A stretch of 59,415 nucleotides of DNA from Microthrixaceae bacterium (GCA_947449015.1 CANFQA010000012.1:1-59415); one strand, 5' to 3'. Shown: positions 8,877-19,278, numbered from the stretch's first letter. Numbers and translations: made by a program. The notes: a model not told the origin generated them from the letters alone.

Positions 8877-11108
8877 TCAGACGCCGGTGGAGACCCCGGT
8901 GCGCGCGATCGAGACCACAGCGTTGTAATCGGGCACCTTTGAGGCCTGCTCACGGTGGTCGACACCGCCGGCAATGAGGACATTGCCCTCGGGCCAGTGG
9001 ATCTGCAGTGAACGCCGGGGTAGACGAATGAAGCGCAGATGCCCCTTGAAACTGCCGGTCTCCGAGGTGAGCGTGACCGCATCGCCGTCGGAGAAGCCAA
9101 GTTCGGCGGCGTCAGCGGGATCGATGTACACCGCATCACGACTGGCCCCGGTGAACGGATCGATTTCGCTGAACACCATGGAGTTGAACTGCTTGCCGCG
9201 GCGGGTGGCCACGGCGAACATGCCCGGCGGCAACGACATTTCGGGCCGCGCAAGCGTGGAGAACGCGCCACGACCGGAGTCGGTCGGAAAGACGCCGTCA
9301 GCGCAGAGATGCTCGCCGCCCCATTGCACCTGATCGCCGGTGTCACGCAGCGTTTCGATGCCGGCATAGAGCGGTACCACCCGTGCGATTTCCGTGCGCA
9401 AGGTTTGGTTGTCGCGCCAACTGAACGCAGCGCGCAGATCAGGCCGTACTCGGGTGGCCACATCGGCAAAGAGCCGCCATTCGCTTCGGGCCTCACCGAC
9501 CACGCGAGGAATCTCCGGTGAGAACACGATGCGGCGTTCGGTGGTGGTCTCGGTACCGCCACCCTCTTGCTCATAGCGAGTGTGCACGGGCAACAAGATG
9601 ACATCGTCACCCGGCACCAGCATCTGCGAGGTGACCACGATGTCCTGATGGACCCGCAACGGCACTCGCGCCAGTGCCTTTTCAACCTGCGCGGGGTCAG
9701 GAAGGATTTCGAGGAAGTTGCTGCCCGACATCCACAACACATCGAGTTCGCCGCGTAACGCGGCCTCAGGGATTTCGGCTGCGGTCATGCCGCTGTGGGC
9801 CGGAACTTCGAAACCCCAGCGCTCAGAGAGAACCGCAGCGTTGGCCGGCGTGGGGCTCAGACCCCCCGGCAGCGCTGTGGCATACGCACCCATCTCGGCG
9901 CCGCCCTGCACACCCGAATGACCGCGCAGCGGCATGAGGCCGGCACCATCGCGTCCGACATTGCCGCGGGCCAGTGCGAGATTGACGATGCCGCGAACAC
10001 CTTGGTCGGCATGGCGATGCTGCGTGATGCCCATCGACCACAACAAGATGGCCGAGTCCGCTTGGGCGTACTCATCAACGAATGCTTCGAGTTGGGCCGC
10101 AGTGACACCGGCATCGGCGAGCAACGTCTCAAGCGGAACTGACGCGAGATGGTCGACGACTGCATCCCAGCCTTCGGTATGTGCGTCGATGAAGTCCTGA
10201 TCGACGTCATTGCGCTCGATGAGACGCTTGAGCACCGCATCGGCAAGCGCCACATCGCCGCCGGGGCGCACCGGAACATGCAGATCGCACATTTTGGTGC
10301 CGAACATGGCGGATTCAGCATTGCTCGGCACCCAGTAATGCTCGAGTCCGGGCTCGAGGTAGGGATTGACCACGACCACACGGGTGCCCGAGGTGCGCGC
10401 CTTATAGAGGTACTTCATGAACACCGGTTGGTTGTTGGCCGGATTGGCTCCCCAAATCACGATGAGCTTGGAGGTGAGTACATCGCTGAGCGAACAGGTG
10501 GTTGCCGCAGCGCCGATCGTGGCCTTCAGCGCAGTCGTCGACGGCGCATGACAGGTGCGCGCCGCGGAGTCGACATTGGCGATGCCCATGGCTCGCGCTG
10601 CTTTGCCGGCCACGTAATAGGTCTCGTTCGTAATGCCTCGACTGGTGAGGAACATCGCGCTGCGATCAGGGCCGGCGCTGCGAAGGCCATGGGCCAATGC
10701 CTCGAGGGCTTCGTCCCAGGTGATGCGGTGAAACCCCTTCTCCCCCGCACGACGTCGCATTGGGTGCGCCAGCCGACCGAGCTCGCGAAGTTTTGTGCTT
10801 GAGCGGCGACTGAGCGCGTCGGCGTCAGCGAGCAAGGAGTGATCAAGCGGATCGGCACAGTTCAGTTCAAGCAAGCGCAATCGGGTGAGACAAAGATGCA
10901 CGCCGTCGATGGTCCAATCGTGCAGACCGGCGACTCCGAGCGCGCAGCCGTCGCACACTCCCTTGGTGAGCAGCTTCCACGCGTAGCGGGCGTGCTTTTT
11001 GTTCTGCCATGCCACGCGGGCCATATCACCGAAGTGATTCGGCTTCTGCAGGCCAATGCCATTGGGGCGGGGGCTCACCCACAAATCAGGATGGAAACGC
11101 TTGGCCAT
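8877..11108 (-). CDS. FdhF/YdeP-family molybdopterin oxidoreductase
   Basis: The 743-residue soluble molybdenum enzyme is related to the alpha subunit of formate dehydrogenase (YdeP-like group). An N-terminal CDGCALGV pair (Cys52, Cys55) stands where true FdhF carries a full 4Fe-4S motif. The segment ARTCHAPST places a Cys at the usual Mo-ligand position. The C-terminal third has the MGD-binding domain (VYIDPADAAELGFSDGDAV). There is no Tat signal. The in-frame extension upstream of ATG 11108 overlaps fdhD and is not family-like. It lies 8 bp after fdhD, whose product matures such enzymes. The physiological substrate is not known for this group. Confidence 0.9.
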   Translation of the reverse strand: MAKRFHPDLWVSPRPNGIGLQKPNHFGDMARVAWQNKKHARYAWKLLTKGVCDGCALGVAGLHDWTIDGVHLCLTRLRLLELNCADPLDHSLLADADALSRRSSTKLRELGRLAHPMRRRAGEKGFHRITWDEALEALAHGLRSAGPDRSAMFLTSRGITNETYYVAGKAARAMGIANVDSAARTCHAPSTTALKATIGAAATTCSLSDVLTSKLIVIWGANPANNQPVFMKYLYKARTSGTRVVVVNPYLEPGLEHYWVPSNAESAMFGTKMCDLHVPVRPGGDVALADAVLKRLIERNDVDQDFIDAHTEGWDAVVDHLASVPLETLLADAGVTAAQLEAFVDEYAQADSAILLWSMGITQHRHADQGVRGIVNLALARGNVGRDGAGLMPLRGHSGVQGGAEMGAYATALPGGLSPTPANAAVLSERWGFEVPAHSGMTAAEIPEAALRGELDVLWMSGSNFLEILPDPAQVEKALARVPLRVHQDIVVTSQMLVPGDDVILLPVHTRYEQEGGGTETTTERRIVFSPEIPRVVGEARSEWRLFADVATRVRPDLRAAFSWRDNQTLRTEIARVVPLYAGIETLRDTGDQVQWGGEHLCADGVFPTDSGRGAFSTLARPEMSLPPGMFAVATRRGKQFNSMVFSEIDPFTGASRDAVYIDPADAAELGFSDGDAVTLTSETGSFKGHLRFIRLPRRSLQIHWPEGNVLIAGGVDHREQASKVPDYNAVVSIARTGVSTGV

Positions 11109-11116
11109 GGGAACTC

Positions 11117-11953
11117 TCAGCGATCCGGGGTTGTGTACAGGTTGAAGGAATTTTCGCGCACAAAGCCGCACAGCGTCATACCGGCACGTTGGGCGGTATG
11201 CACCGCCAACGCTGAGGGCGCTGAGACTGCCACCACGAGTTCGAATCCGGCCGCCCACGCCTTCTGCACCATTTCGAACGACGCTCGACCGCTCACGAAC
11301 AGGCCATTGCCAACAGCCGGGAGTGCATCATCAAGCAGAAGTCGACCGACAACCTTGTCAACAGCGTTATGTCGACCGATGTCCTCGCGCACCAAACCGA
11401 CCGATCCATCGCGCGTGAATGACGCGGCCGCGTGCACCGAGCCCGTGCGGGCAAACAGTTCCTGCGCGTCGCGCACGCCGGCGACAACGCCGGGCAGCAC
11501 ATCAAGATCCCAGGGCTCGTGGTCACCGATCGTTGTCAGCCGATCAGTGAGTTCATCAAGCTGTACCGACCCACAGATTCCGCATGACGATGACGCCGTC
11601 GACAGACGCGCCACCGGCTCAGGAGCGCGGTTACCGGTATCGACGCTGACAACGTTGAACTCGGTCTCCACTGCAGAGCCCGTTCCGCAATAGCGACATG
11701 ACAGCACTGGCGCGCCAGCGAGCAGTCCGTCGGTGAAGCACAGACCTACTGCCAGTTCGAAGTCATGACCGGGTGTGCGCATCGTGGTGCCAACAAGATG
11801 ACCGTCGAGGCGGATCTCGAGCGGCTCCTCGATGATCAGTTCATCAGGTCGCCGACCAGACTCAGCGGGCGCATCGGCTCCCGCGTCCACGCCAGCACCT
11901 GCGCCGACAACGACGCGCCGGGCGAGAATCGTCTCGGTTCGTCGTCTGGCCAT
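11117..11953 (-). CDS. fdhD: Formate dehydrogenase accessory sulfurtransferase FdhD
   Basis: FdhD passes sulfur from a cysteine desulfurase to the molybdenum cofactor of FdhF-type enzymes. The sulfur-shuttling loop SSCGICG is present, with the family segments EPLEIRLDG, MRTPGHDFELAVGLCFTDGL and VREDIGRHNAVDKVVG, and FVSGRASFEMVQKA toward the C-terminus. ATG 11953 has a TACGGT box 7 nt upstream. The chain is 278 residues, normal for FdhD. It is cotranscribed with its presumed client immediately downstream. Confidence 0.95.
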   Translation of the reverse strand: MARRRTETILARRVVVGAGAGVDAGADAPAESGRRPDELIIEEPLEIRLDGHLVGTTMRTPGHDFELAVGLCFTDGLLAGAPVLSCRYCGTGSAVETEFNVVSVDTGNRAPEPVARLSTASSSCGICGSVQLDELTDRLTTIGDHEPWDLDVLPGVVAGVRDAQELFARTGSVHAAASFTRDGSVGLVREDIGRHNAVDKVVGRLLLDDALPAVGNGLFVSGRASFEMVQKAWAAGFELVVAVSAPSALAVHTAQRAGMTLCGFVRENSFNLYTTPDR

Positions 11954-11960
11954 GGCGCTC

Positions 11961-11966
11961 ACCGTA
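11961..11966 (-). promoter_or_regulatory. -10 box (TACGGT) of fdhD
   Basis: The box lies 7 nt before ATG 11953, which fits a leaderless transcript of the fdhD-oxidoreductase unit. Confidence 0.45.
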
Positions 11967-11982
11967 GTGACCCCGGACGCGC

Positions 11983-12010
11983 AACGGGGCGCCCAGATGG
12001 GCGCCCCGTT
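11983..12010 (-). terminator. Terminator hairpin after groL
   Basis: A perfect 12-bp stem (AACGGGGCGCCC and its complement) closes an AGAT tetraloop 20 bp beyond the groL stop. There is no U-run, as is usual in GC-rich actinobacteria. Confidence 0.8.
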
Positions 12011-12029
12011 GAACGAACAGCTTGCTGGA

Positions 12030-13754
<1,725 letters not shown>

Positions 13755-13801
13755 TCAGGGCAGGATCGCAACCTGAGATGAGGGGATTCGAATGATGTGG
13801 G

Positions 13802-14080
13802 TCAGAACCCGCCGGCCACGGCCTGCATAATCGAGACGGTGACACCGTCAGGCACGGGCGTCTGGAGGTTGTCCATGAACCGGATGTCGTCATCATCGAC
13901 GAAGATGTTGACGTAGCGAACCATGGCGCCGGAGTCATCGAGCAGCTTGGCGGCGAAGCCAGGATGGTCGGCCTCGAGGCTGGCAAGCACCTCGGCCACG
14001 GTGGCGCCCTCCACCTTCACAGTGGACTGTCCACCGGTCATGGTGCGGAACACGGGTGGGACTCGAACGGTGACACTCAT
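13802..14080 (-). CDS. MoaD/ThiS-family sulfur carrier, CysO-like
   Basis: The 92-residue ubiquitin-like protein begins MSVTVRVPPVFRTMTGG and ends VSIMQAVAGGF. The pattern and the segment YVNIFVDDDDIRF resemble CysO, the carrier that delivers sulfide to O-phosphoserine in mycobacterial cysteine synthesis, more than MoaD of molybdopterin synthesis. The carrier must end in Gly-Gly to be thiocarboxylated; here a Phe follows, so a protease would have to trim it. A GAGG sequence 7 nt before ATG 14080 is the ribosome binding site. No cysM or mec homologue is adjacent, so CysO versus MoaD is not settled. Confidence 0.8.
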   Translation of the reverse strand: MSVTVRVPPVFRTMTGGQSTVKVEGATVAEVLASLEADHPGFAAKLLDDSGAMVRYVNIFVDDDDIRFMDNLQTPVPDGVTVSIMQAVAGGF

Positions 14081-14125
14081 GGCAAACCTCGGGCGTTGGC
14101 AGTGACGATCGCGGGCGATCTGGTG

Positions 14126-15097
14126 ATGACGACGGGTCAGAGCCTAGCGACTCGCCTTGCCAGCACCCCGATGCTGGCCAAGGATGTGCGGGTGATCCCT
14201 TCGTCGGTCAGCACCCATGTGGCCTCTGAGTTCCCGCTCGACGCCCTTGTCGCGGCCAAAGGGGCAACCACGGTGTCGGTGTGCATCCCTGCCCGCAACG
14301 AAGAACCCACCGTCGGGGCCATTGTCAGTGCCATCCGCACTGCGCTGGTCGACTCGCTCGGCCTTGTCGACGAAATCGTCGTGATCGATGACCACTCCAG
14401 CGATCTCACTGCACAGCGAGCGACCGAGGCTGGGGCCCGGGTGGTGCGAGCCGCTGAGGTGCTCACCGGGTTCGGCGAGGGTCACGGCAAAGGCGAAGCA
14501 CTCTGGAAGTCACTGCATGCCTCGACCGGCGACATCGTGATCTGGTGCGATGCCGACGTACGCGACTTCGACACCCGGTTCATCACTGGCCTGCTCGGAC
14601 CCTTGCTCACAAACCCAGACCTTGGCTTCGTGAAGGGTTTCTACGAACGTCCCGACGATGGCACGGTGCGCGGCGGCGGCCGCGTCACCGAACTGGTTGC
14701 TCGTCCTTTACTCACGCTGTTGATGCCCGAGTTGGCCGGCGTCATCCAACCGCTCTCGGGCGAATATGGAGGCCGTCGGCGAGTGCTGGAACAGGTGCCC
14801 TTCGTTGAGGCCTACGGCGTGGACATCGCCATGCTCATCGACATCGTCACGATGTTCGGCATTGACGCGGTGGCCCAGGTCGACCTCGGGATGCGTATTC
14901 ACCGCAATCGACCGCTCCATGAGCTCTCCCCCATGGCCGCCCAGGTCATGCAGGCCGCGCTGCATCGAATTGCTCCGGGACTCGCAGCCGAACGAGCCGT
15001 GCTCAACCCACCTGATCTCACACCAATCGAGATCGAATACCGCGAGCGACCGCCACTTATTTCCGTACCCGAGTACCTGGCCTCGCATCCCCGCTAA
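14126..15097 (+). CDS. gpgS: Glucosyl-3-phosphoglycerate synthase
   Basis: This GT-A glycosyltransferase transfers glucose from an NDP-glucose to 3-phosphoglycerate, the first step of glucosylglycerate and methylglucose lipopolysaccharide synthesis in actinobacteria. VSVCIPARNEEPTVG opens the nucleotide-binding fold. WCDADVRDF near residue 141 holds the metal-binding D-x-D. PLSGEYGGRRRVLEQVPF and YGVDIAMLID match GpgS. ATG 14126 gives 323 residues, close to the mycobacterial enzyme; GTG 14123 is adjacent. A longer upstream reading overlaps the divergent carrier gene and is not family-like. Confidence 0.92.
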   Translation: MTTGQSLATRLASTPMLAKDVRVIPSSVSTHVASEFPLDALVAAKGATTVSVCIPARNEEPTVGAIVSAIRTALVDSLGLVDEIVVIDDHSSDLTAQRATEAGARVVRAAEVLTGFGEGHGKGEALWKSLHASTGDIVIWCDADVRDFDTRFITGLLGPLLTNPDLGFVKGFYERPDDGTVRGGGRVTELVARPLLTLLMPELAGVIQPLSGEYGGRRRVLEQVPFVEAYGVDIAMLIDIVTMFGIDAVAQVDLGMRIHRNRPLHELSPMAAQVMQAALHRIAPGLAAERAVLNPPDLTPIEIEYRERPPLISVPEYLASHPR

Positions 15098-15155
15098 GCC
15101 CTCAGCTCAGCGACCCACCATGGGAAGAAAACCAGCGCCCGGGGAACTTCTGTCA

Positions 15156-15161
15156 TAGGTT
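15156..15161 (+). promoter_or_regulatory. -10 box (TAGGTT) of the LLM gene at 15168
   Basis: The box lies 6 nt before ATG 15168; leaderless geometry. Confidence 0.45.
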
Positions 15162-15167
15162 GCGACA

Positions 15168-16019
15168 ATGGATTTCGGAATCATCTTCGCCAACGTCGGC
15201 CCCTATGTGAATCCTGATGCGGCCGTGATCATGGGTCAGGCAGCCGAGGCCAACGGCTTCGAGAGCCTTTGGACCGTTGAGCATCCGATCGTGCCCAAGG
15301 GGTATGTATCTGAGTACCCCTACAGCAAGGACGGACGCATGCCGGGCGACGAGAAAGCGCCCGTGCCCGATCCCCTTGCTTGGCTCACATGGGTTGGCGC
15401 CCACACCACCACGCTCAAGTTGGCAACAGGCATCCTGATCCTGCCGCAGCGCAATCCGGGCATCCTCGCCAAGGAATGCGCCACGATCGACATGCTCACC
15501 GGAGGACGCCTCATCCTGGGCATCGGCGTGGGTTGGCTCCATGAGGAGTTCGATGCGCTTGGCGTGAGTTGGGACGACCGCGCCGCGCGCACCGATGACG
15601 ATGTTGCGGCCTTGCGTGCGCTGTGGGAGCAGGAAACCTCCTCCTATCGCGGCACGCATAACGCATTCACCGATGTGTACTCGTACCCCAAGCCAGCCAA
15701 CGGAACGATCCCGATCGTGGTGGGTGGTCATTCCAAGCCCGCTGCCCGTCGGGCTGGTCGCCTCGGCAACGGATTCTTCCCGGCCGATCCGCGTCATCTT
15801 CCCGAACTGCTCCCGATCATGCGCGCTGCTGCGGTCGAGGCCGGGCGCGATCCCGATGCCATCGAAATCACCACTGGCGGCATGCCCACGCTCGATGGCC
15901 TCAAGCAGCTTGCCGACCTAGGTGTCACCCGATTTGTGGTGCCGCCGCTTTCCTACGACCCCAGCAAGTTGAACGAAGCGTTCGAGAAGTTCGCCGAGCA
16001 GTTCATCGGCAAGCTGTAG
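15168..16019 (+). CDS. LLM-class F420-dependent oxidoreductase
   Basis: This luciferase-like TIM-barrel protein of 283 residues fits the F420-dependent subgroup: MDFGIIFANVGPYV at the start, then LWTVEHPIVP, LATGILILPQRNP, KECATIDMLTGGRLILGIGVGW and a closing VTRFVVPPL. It likely uses reduced F420 to reduce, or F420 to oxidise, a small molecule that cannot be predicted. TAGGTT lies 6 nt before the ATG and no ribosome binding site is seen. It converges on glycerate kinase with the stops abutting and no terminator hairpin between. Confidence 0.92.
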   Translation: MDFGIIFANVGPYVNPDAAVIMGQAAEANGFESLWTVEHPIVPKGYVSEYPYSKDGRMPGDEKAPVPDPLAWLTWVGAHTTTLKLATGILILPQRNPGILAKECATIDMLTGGRLILGIGVGWLHEEFDALGVSWDDRAARTDDDVAALRALWEQETSSYRGTHNAFTDVYSYPKPANGTIPIVVGGHSKPAARRAGRLGNGFFPADPRHLPELLPIMRAAAVEAGRDPDAIEITTGGMPTLDGLKQLADLGVTRFVVPPLSYDPSKLNEAFEKFAEQFIGKL

Positions 16020-17009
16020 TCACTCAAGCGCATCGAGCACGAGTTCACTTGCGCAGGCACAGGGATCGGCCATCGCTCGCTCGGTACCGAACCGATCGCT
16101 CAGCGAAATCACGCGCAGTCCGCCAGGTAGTTCGGGCAGAGGGTCAACGACTTCGCCAACAAGCGCAAGACAGGGCACACCCAGCTCTGCAGCCAACGCT
16201 GCGACGCCACCCACAACCTTGCCGTCGAAGGACTCCTCATCGAGAAACCCCTCACCAGTGATCACCAGATCAGCACCCTCGATGAGTTGATCGAGACCGA
16301 TCTCTTCGGCGACGAGTTCGAAACCTGACACAAGTCGTGCGCCGATCGTGGCGAGCCCACCAGCAAGACCGCCGGCGGCACCGCCACCTTCGAGCTCCAG
16401 CACATCGATGCCTGTTTCCGACATGAACACTTGGGCCAGACGTTCGAGCCGACGCCGCAGCAACTCCACCTGCGCGCGTGTTGCCCCCTTCTGTGGGGCA
16501 AAGATCGCAGCCGCGTCAACGAACCGGGTCCGCACATCGCAGGCCACAACAATCTCCACGCCGCGCAGTCGTTGCGGCGGATGCACTGCTCGCAGAGCAC
16601 CAAGACCTCCATCGGTCGTAGCCGACCCGCCAACTCCGACGAGCACGCGACGCGCCCCTGATTCCACCGCTACGGAAATCAGCTCTCCCAGGCCATAGGT
16701 GGACGCAGCAATCGGATCGTTCATCTCAGCACCACCAACAAGCGTGAGGCCCGAGGCGCGTGCCATCTCGATGACCGCAGTGCCACGATCCAGCCGCCAA
16801 GCAGCTTCAACCTCATCACCAAGGTGACCGTCAACGACAGTGGTGCGATTAGGTCCACCGAACACATCAAGGAACCCTTCACCGCCATCGGCGAGCGGGA
16901 TGGCGACGACCTCATGGCCAGCAGCACGCAGCGCCGAGCCGAGGGCGTCGGTGAGTTGGCGCGCGGTTGCAGTTCCTTTGAACTTGTCGGGGGCGACCAC
17001 AATGCGCAT
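16020..17009 (-). CDS. Glycerate kinase (GlxK family)
   Basis: The enzyme phosphorylates glycerate, linking glycerate or glyoxylate metabolism to glycolysis. It starts MRIVVAPDKFKGTATARQL, has the family loops PLADGGEGFLD, GGSATTDGGLGALRA, LEGGGAAGGLAGGL and TGEGFLDEESFDGKV. At 329 residues it is shorter than the usual ~370-380, mainly through compact loops, and all core motifs are kept. ATG 17009 is the only sensible start. Its relation to the nearby gpgS (glucosylglycerate pathway) is suggestive but not shown. Confidence 0.93.
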   Translation of the reverse strand: MRIVVAPDKFKGTATARQLTDALGSALRAAGHEVVAIPLADGGEGFLDVFGGPNRTTVVDGHLGDEVEAAWRLDRGTAVIEMARASGLTLVGGAEMNDPIAASTYGLGELISVAVESGARRVLVGVGGSATTDGGLGALRAVHPPQRLRGVEIVVACDVRTRFVDAAAIFAPQKGATRAQVELLRRRLERLAQVFMSETGIDVLELEGGGAAGGLAGGLATIGARLVSGFELVAEEIGLDQLIEGADLVITGEGFLDEESFDGKVVGGVAALAAELGVPCLALVGEVVDPLPELPGGLRVISLSDRFGTERAMADPCACASELVLDALE

Positions 17010-17070
17010 CGCACCAGTAGAGCAGCCCGCAACCGCACCCTGCTGAGGCGGGACGGATCTGGCCAATGTC

Positions 17071-17107
17071 ATCAGGCCATGCTGATCAGCAGAAGCCGAT
17101 CAGGCCA
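17071..17107. repeat. 9-bp repeat spanning the LytR_C gene stop
   Basis: ATCAGGCCA occurs at 17099-17107, covering the stop codon (17100-17102), and again at 17071-17079, 28 bp beyond it in transcription sense. It is short but unlikely to recur by chance in so small a gap. Confidence 0.5.
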
Positions 17108-17591
17108 GGTCGGGACCGGCGAGAACGAGCACCGTGGCCGAGCCGGGGTCCGCGGGAGGCGGCGCGGGCATTGCCTGCACTAACAGCGGGTCCTTTCCGA
17201 GCGCGATGGCAACCTGCTGGGCATCGGCCTTGGCGCCGGCGGTGTAGAAGATCTGTGTCTCGGGCACCACCGATGAGGCGTCGCCAATGCTGACCTGCGT
17301 GAAGCCCTTGGCTTGCAGAACGCCGCGATTTTTTGAGGCCACCAAGCCCCCGCCAGTGGCGTTGTACACCGCCACGACGATCTCTGCGGGGGGACGTGAC
17401 GGCAACGTGGTGGTCGGTGCAGCAATCGTGGTGGAACTGGTAACCGGTGCCTTCGAAGTGGCGACCAAGCCACCATCGGCTCTGTAGCCCTTCACCAGCA
17501 AAACGGTGCCGATCAGCAGAGCGGCGCCCACCAGCACAGCACCAATGATGGTGTCGGAGCGCTGATTGCGAACGCCGCCAGAGCCCGCCAT
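17100..17591 (-). CDS. LytR C-terminal domain protein, membrane-anchored
   Basis: The 163-residue protein has one N-terminal membrane helix (IIGAVLVGAALLIGTVLLV, about 15-33), a Thr/Pro-rich linker, and an extracytoplasmic LytR_C domain (EIVVAVYNATGGGLVASK through VLVLAGPDLA). LytR_C domains accompany cell-envelope attachment enzymes, but this protein lacks the catalytic LCP domain. It starts 1 bp after the DUF3263 gene stop, so both form one unit, a pairing I know from other actinobacteria. Confidence 0.85.
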   Translation of the reverse strand: MAGSGGVRNQRSDTIIGAVLVGAALLIGTVLLVKGYRADGGLVATSKAPVTSSTTIAAPTTTLPSRPPAEIVVAVYNATGGGLVASKNRGVLQAKGFTQVSIGDASSVVPETQIFYTAGAKADAQQVAIALGKDPLLVQAMPAPPPADPGSATVLVLAGPDLA

Positions 17592-17592
17592 C

Positions 17593-17871
17593 TCAGGAAC
17601 CGGGAGGCTCGCTCACCTGCTGGGCATGTTCCTGGCGCACCCGGCGACGACGATCGCGAAGTCGACGCAGGCGACGAACACCAAGCGGATCATGCTCATA
17701 AGCAGCCGGGCTTTCGAGCAGTTCGCCGAGGATCTCGTAGTACCGATCAACCGACAATTCGAATCGCTCTTCAATGAGTGATTCCTTGGGGCCGGTCTCA
17801 TGCCACCACGAACGCTCGAACTCGAGGATCGCCTTGTCACGGTCGGTCAGTTCTACTGCTGAGATCTCCAT
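17593..17871 (-). CDS. DUF3263 protein
   Basis: The 92-residue protein with LTDRDKAILEFERSWW and SVDRYYEILGELL matches the actinobacterial DUF3263 family, a small helix-turn-helix-like domain of unknown function. The basic C-terminal stretch RRLRRLRDRRRRVRQ could bind nucleic acid; this is inference. ATG 17871 (MEISAVEL) is chosen; ATG 17877 would add two residues. It is followed at once by the LytR_C gene. Confidence 0.85.
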   Translation of the reverse strand: MEISAVELTDRDKAILEFERSWWHETGPKESLIEERFELSVDRYYEILGELLESPAAYEHDPLGVRRLRRLRDRRRRVRQEHAQQVSEPPGS

Positions 17872-17981
17872 CACCATTGATGTTCGTCGCCCCGGGCCTC
17901 AAACACAAGGACCCTCGCCCATCTGTTCCCGATAATCGCCTGAGCCACGGGTATGGTCGGGCCAAATCCAAGGGGGATCAC

Positions 17982-19127
17982 ATGGGACCACTCGACGGTG
18001 TGCGCATCATCGAACTGGCAGGGCTCGGTGCCCTGCCCTACGGCACGCTGAAACTTGCCGACATGGGGGCCGACATCATTCGGGTGCACCCCACCTCTGA
18101 GGTACCCGCCGATGGTCCTGCGCATCGCAGCAGCGAGTTCGACAGGGGCCGACGTTCCATCGCTCTCGACCTCAAAGCTCCCGATGGGGTCGAAACGCTC
18201 CTTCGCCTCATCGAGAAGGCCGACGCGTTCGTCGAGGCTTTCCGACCCGGAGTCTGCGAACGACTCGGCATCGGCCCCGATGTGGCGCTGGCCCGTAATC
18301 CGAAGCTCGTGTACGGGCGACTGACCGGGTGGGGCCAAGAAGGACCACTGGCCAAAACGGCGGGCCATTCGCTCAACTATGAGGCGATCACCGGAGCCAT
18401 CGGCTCTATTGGCGTGGCCGGCCAGCCGCCAGTACCGCTTTTACAGGTGTTGGGCGATTTCGGCGGCGGTGGACTGCACTTGGCCTTCGGTGTTGTGTGC
18501 GCCCTGTTCGAGGCCCAGCGATCAGGGCTGGGCCAAGTGATCGACAGCGCCATGGTGGACGGGGTCATGTCGCTCTATCAGGTGTTCTACGGCATGACCC
18601 GTTCGGGGATGCATACCGGACCAGTCGGCACCAACATGTTCGACGGCGGCTCCCCGTTCTACAACGTCTACGAAACCGCCGACGGGAAGTACGTAACCGC
18701 TGCGCCCATCGAACCAAAGTTCTTCGCGTTGCTCATTGAGAAGTTGGGTCTTGATCCGGCAACGCTCCCGGCGCAATACGACGAGAGCCGCTGGAGCGAG
18801 TTGCACGCAGCCATGGCCGATGCCTTCCGCACCCGCACCCGCGAGGAATGGGTCGAGCTGTTGGAAGGTACCGACGCCTGTTTCGCCCCAGTGCTGTCAT
18901 TCGCCGAGGCCGCCGAGCATCCCCATAACGTGGCGAGAGGTGCATTCGTTGAGATGCCCGATGGACCACCACAACTGGCACCGGTGCCGCGTCTGAGCCG
19001 CACACCGGGTGTCATTGGCAAGACCTACGCCTATCCAGGCGTCCACACCGAGAGCGTGCTCGCTGAATTCGGGTTCAGCGCCGAGGAGATCACGCAGTTA
19101 CAGGCCTCGGGTTCGATTGCCTGGTGA
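17982..19127 (+). CDS. CaiB/BaiF CoA-transferase family protein, AMACR-like
   Basis: The family includes CoA transferases and alpha-methylacyl-CoA racemase. Two racemase signatures are kept: AGHSLNY (His near residue 128) and GDFGGGGLHLAF (Asp near 158), the acid/base pair of the mycobacterial racemase. The usual GHD is GHS here. The opening GPLDGVRIIELAGLGALPYG is typical. Racemisation of 2-methylacyl-CoA, for branched-chain or sterol side-chain degradation, is the better guess than CoA transfer. ATG 17982 follows AGGGGG by 5 nt, and TATGGT near 17952 may be its -10 box. Confidence 0.9.
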   Translation: MGPLDGVRIIELAGLGALPYGTLKLADMGADIIRVHPTSEVPADGPAHRSSEFDRGRRSIALDLKAPDGVETLLRLIEKADAFVEAFRPGVCERLGIGPDVALARNPKLVYGRLTGWGQEGPLAKTAGHSLNYEAITGAIGSIGVAGQPPVPLLQVLGDFGGGGLHLAFGVVCALFEAQRSGLGQVIDSAMVDGVMSLYQVFYGMTRSGMHTGPVGTNMFDGGSPFYNVYETADGKYVTAAPIEPKFFALLIEKLGLDPATLPAQYDESRWSELHAAMADAFRTRTREEWVELLEGTDACFAPVLSFAEAAEHPHNVARGAFVEMPDGPPQLAPVPRLSRTPGVIGKTYAYPGVHTESVLAEFGFSAEEITQLQASGSIAW

Positions 19128-19135
19128 TCCCCGGG

Positions 19136-19191
19136 TTTTAAGCACTGGTGTTTTCAGCACTGAGTTTGAGCACTGAATTTTCAGCGCCGAA
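19136..19191. repeat. Degenerate ~14-bp tandem repeat, four units
   Basis: Units resemble TTTTCAGCACTGAG and begin at 19136, 19151, 19165 and 19178. AGCACTG recurs exactly in the first three. The last unit reads TTTTCAGCGCCGAACGAG, which shares CAGCGCCGAACGA with the array at 7214-7302. It lies between the CaiB-family stop and tRNA-Thr. Confidence 0.75.
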
Positions 19192-19204
19192 CGAGACGAA
19201 GTAG

Positions 19205-19278
19205 AGCCCGAGAAGGGATTCGAACCCTTGACCCCCTGTTTACAAGACAGGCGCTCTAACCAACTGAGCTACCCGGGC
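19205..19278 (-). tRNA. tRNA-Thr (anticodon TGT)
   Basis: The 74-nt cloverleaf has acceptor GCCCGGG pairing with CTCGGGC, anticodon stem CCTGT/ACAGG around CTTGTAA, and T-arm AAGGG-TTCGAAT-CCCTT. CCA is not encoded. The discriminator base is T. Confidence 0.97.
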
